Assembly: GCA_009845645.1 (NCBI GenBank)
Contig: VXZF01000734.1
Span: 1 to 6,769 of the forward strand
Source: Gemmatimonadota bacterium
GTDB taxonomy: Bacteria; Latescibacterota; UBA2968; UBA8231
DNA: 6,769 nucleotides
Direction: 5' to 3'
Shown: one piece after another, positions 5,942-6,769 of the stretch
Layout: every line of letters begins with the position of its first letter
How positions within the stretch are numbered: the stretch's first letter is position 1
Program-made: the position numbers and the translations under genes
The notes under the pieces: generated by a model
The model's database searches: none
What the model saw: the letters and a program-made list of their open reading frames with translations, nothing else
What the model was told of the DNA's origin: nothing

Positions 5942-6769
5942 ACGTGTGGCTGACCATACCGTTAGTGCTGTGGGTACTGGCGGCATCTAGCGTTTCAGCG
6001 GCGACGATACAGTTTGAGGCGTCCGTCGATCGCACGCGCGCTAGTCAGAGCGAGCCTATTCGCCTGACGCTCCGCATCACCTCTGACGAACAATTGGGCC
6101 AAGTGCCACCAGCGTTCGATCTAAAGGATTTCCACGTCGAGGGGCCAGCGACTAGCACGCGGATGGAGATGAGAAACACCAACATCACCTTCTCCCGCGA
6201 GCTAACATACGTTCTCTATGCCAAGCAGACTGGCACCTTCACAATCGGCCCGCTCCAACTAGAAATGGACGGCGAGTATTATCAAACCAAGCCCATTACC
6301 CTTGAGATCGTCCGCGGCACCAGTAGTGCACAAACCGGCCAAGCGGACAAACCCATCTTCGTGTTGGCTCGCGCCGACCACGAGCGGGCTTATGTGGGGC
6401 AGCAGGTCACTGTGTCCTACGACCTGTTCTACCGCATCCAACCGCATAACGTCAGCTTCAACAAGCTGCCGACCTTTGTCGGGTTTTGGACCGAAGACCT
6501 CTTTATCGCCCAACAGTTAGATTCGCACCAGGAGGTGCGCGGCAGCGTGTCCTTCAACGTCGCGCCGCTGAGACGCGTGGCCCTTTTTCCCACCAGCGCG
6601 GGAACGCACGCCGTCGGCACGCTGGCCGTTTCCTGCGACATTCCTCAACAGCGCTCGCGCCGCGGCGGCGTGCTCGACGACTTCTTCGCCGGCGATCCGT
6701 TTTTTGGCCGTTCTCGCTCGGTGCTCCTGCAAAGCGAGGAATTGCAAATCGAGGTCCTGCCGCTGCCCG
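5938..6769 (+). CDS. batD: BatD (oxygen tolerance family), 3' partial
   Basis: 277 codons are present and the frame runs open to the window end; full BatD proteins are commonly about 500-600 residues, so roughly half is missing, including the expected transmembrane helix. The start is a GTG overlapping the TPR gene stop (GTGA); GTG at 5944 is an alternative. A signal peptide (about 1-21, 'ASSVSA' before the likely cleavage) leads into a first beta domain with family features: 'SVDRTRASQSEPIRLTL' (29-45), 'DLKDFHVEGP' (61-70), 'ELTYVLYAKQTGTFTIGPL' (88-106) and a 'YYQTKPITLEIV' strand (114-125). A second domain starts at 'KPIFVLARADHERAYVGQQVTVSYDLFYR' region (138-166), with 'GFWTEDL' (182-188), 'FPTSAGTHAVG' (217-227) and an aromatic/acidic loop 'LDDFFAGDPFFG' (246-257). 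All are typical of BatD. It is the exported beta-rich subunit of the Bat system. Biochemical function in the family is unknown. Confidence 0.9.
   Translation, partial: MNVWLTIPLVLWVLAASSVSAATIQFEASVDRTRASQSEPIRLTLRITSDEQLGQVPPAFDLKDFHVEGPATSTRMEMRNTNITFSRELTYVLYAKQTGTFTIGPLQLEMDGEYYQTKPITLEIVRGTSSAQTGQADKPIFVLARADHERAYVGQQVTVSYDLFYRIQPHNVSFNKLPTFVGFWTEDLFIAQQLDSHQEVRGSVSFNVAPLRRVALFPTSAGTHAVGTLAVSCDIPQQRSRRGGVLDDFFAGDPFFGRSRSVLLQSEELQIEVLPLP

Noticed and set aside
5750..5986. Minus-strand open frame with a leucine-rich hydrophobic tail that mimics a membrane protein
   Set aside because: Poly-Leu arises because CAG/CAA repeats read as CTG/TTG on the other strand; artefact of the Q-rich tract.

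Overview
The window is a single, tightly packed, plus-strand gene cluster of seven protein genes (the first and last are cut by the window edges). The largest non-coding gap is 6 bases; every other junction is a stop/start overlap (ATGA, TAATG, a 20-base overlap, TGATG, GTGA). I see no RNA gene, mobile element, CRISPR array, internal promoter or terminator. The base composition is GC-rich. Secreted or membrane-anchored periplasmic domains dominate, which suggests a Gram-negative-type bacterium. The lineage cannot be fixed from this sequence: the gene set would fit an uncultivated phylum of the FCB/Latescibacterota kind or a deltaproteobacterium-like lineage, but that is only a guess.

Region 1 (1-2228) is the tail of a GldG-like ABC-transporter auxiliary protein followed by a DUF4340 protein. 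These two families commonly sit together downstream of an ABC ATPase and a GldF-type permease, which would lie left of the window. The GldG-like protein is unusual: after the expected C-terminal anchor helix it carries about 130 extra residues with four predicted membrane helices. The DUF4340 protein seems to be built of three copies of one module.

Region 2 (2228-6769) is a Bat (Bacteroides aerotolerance-type) module: a BatD/DUF4381-like single-pass protein, two tandem von Willebrand factor A (VWA) membrane proteins with complete MIDAS motifs (BatA- and BatB-like), a TPR protein with a glutamine-rich tail ending in the family's typical basic/acidic-D-W terminus (BatC-like), and the start of a true BatD. 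The usual partners MoxR ATPase and DUF58 protein are not in the window.

Working model (inference): the VWA pair, the TPR protein and the two BatD-type proteins form an envelope complex, with VWA domains binding partners through metal, TPRs as scaffold and BatD-type beta domains in the periplasm. Being translationally coupled to the GldG/DUF4340 pair, this complex may be made and may act together with the ABC system. That ABC-Bat coupling, together with the extended GldG, is the most interesting aspect of the window; the individual families are known but poorly understood.
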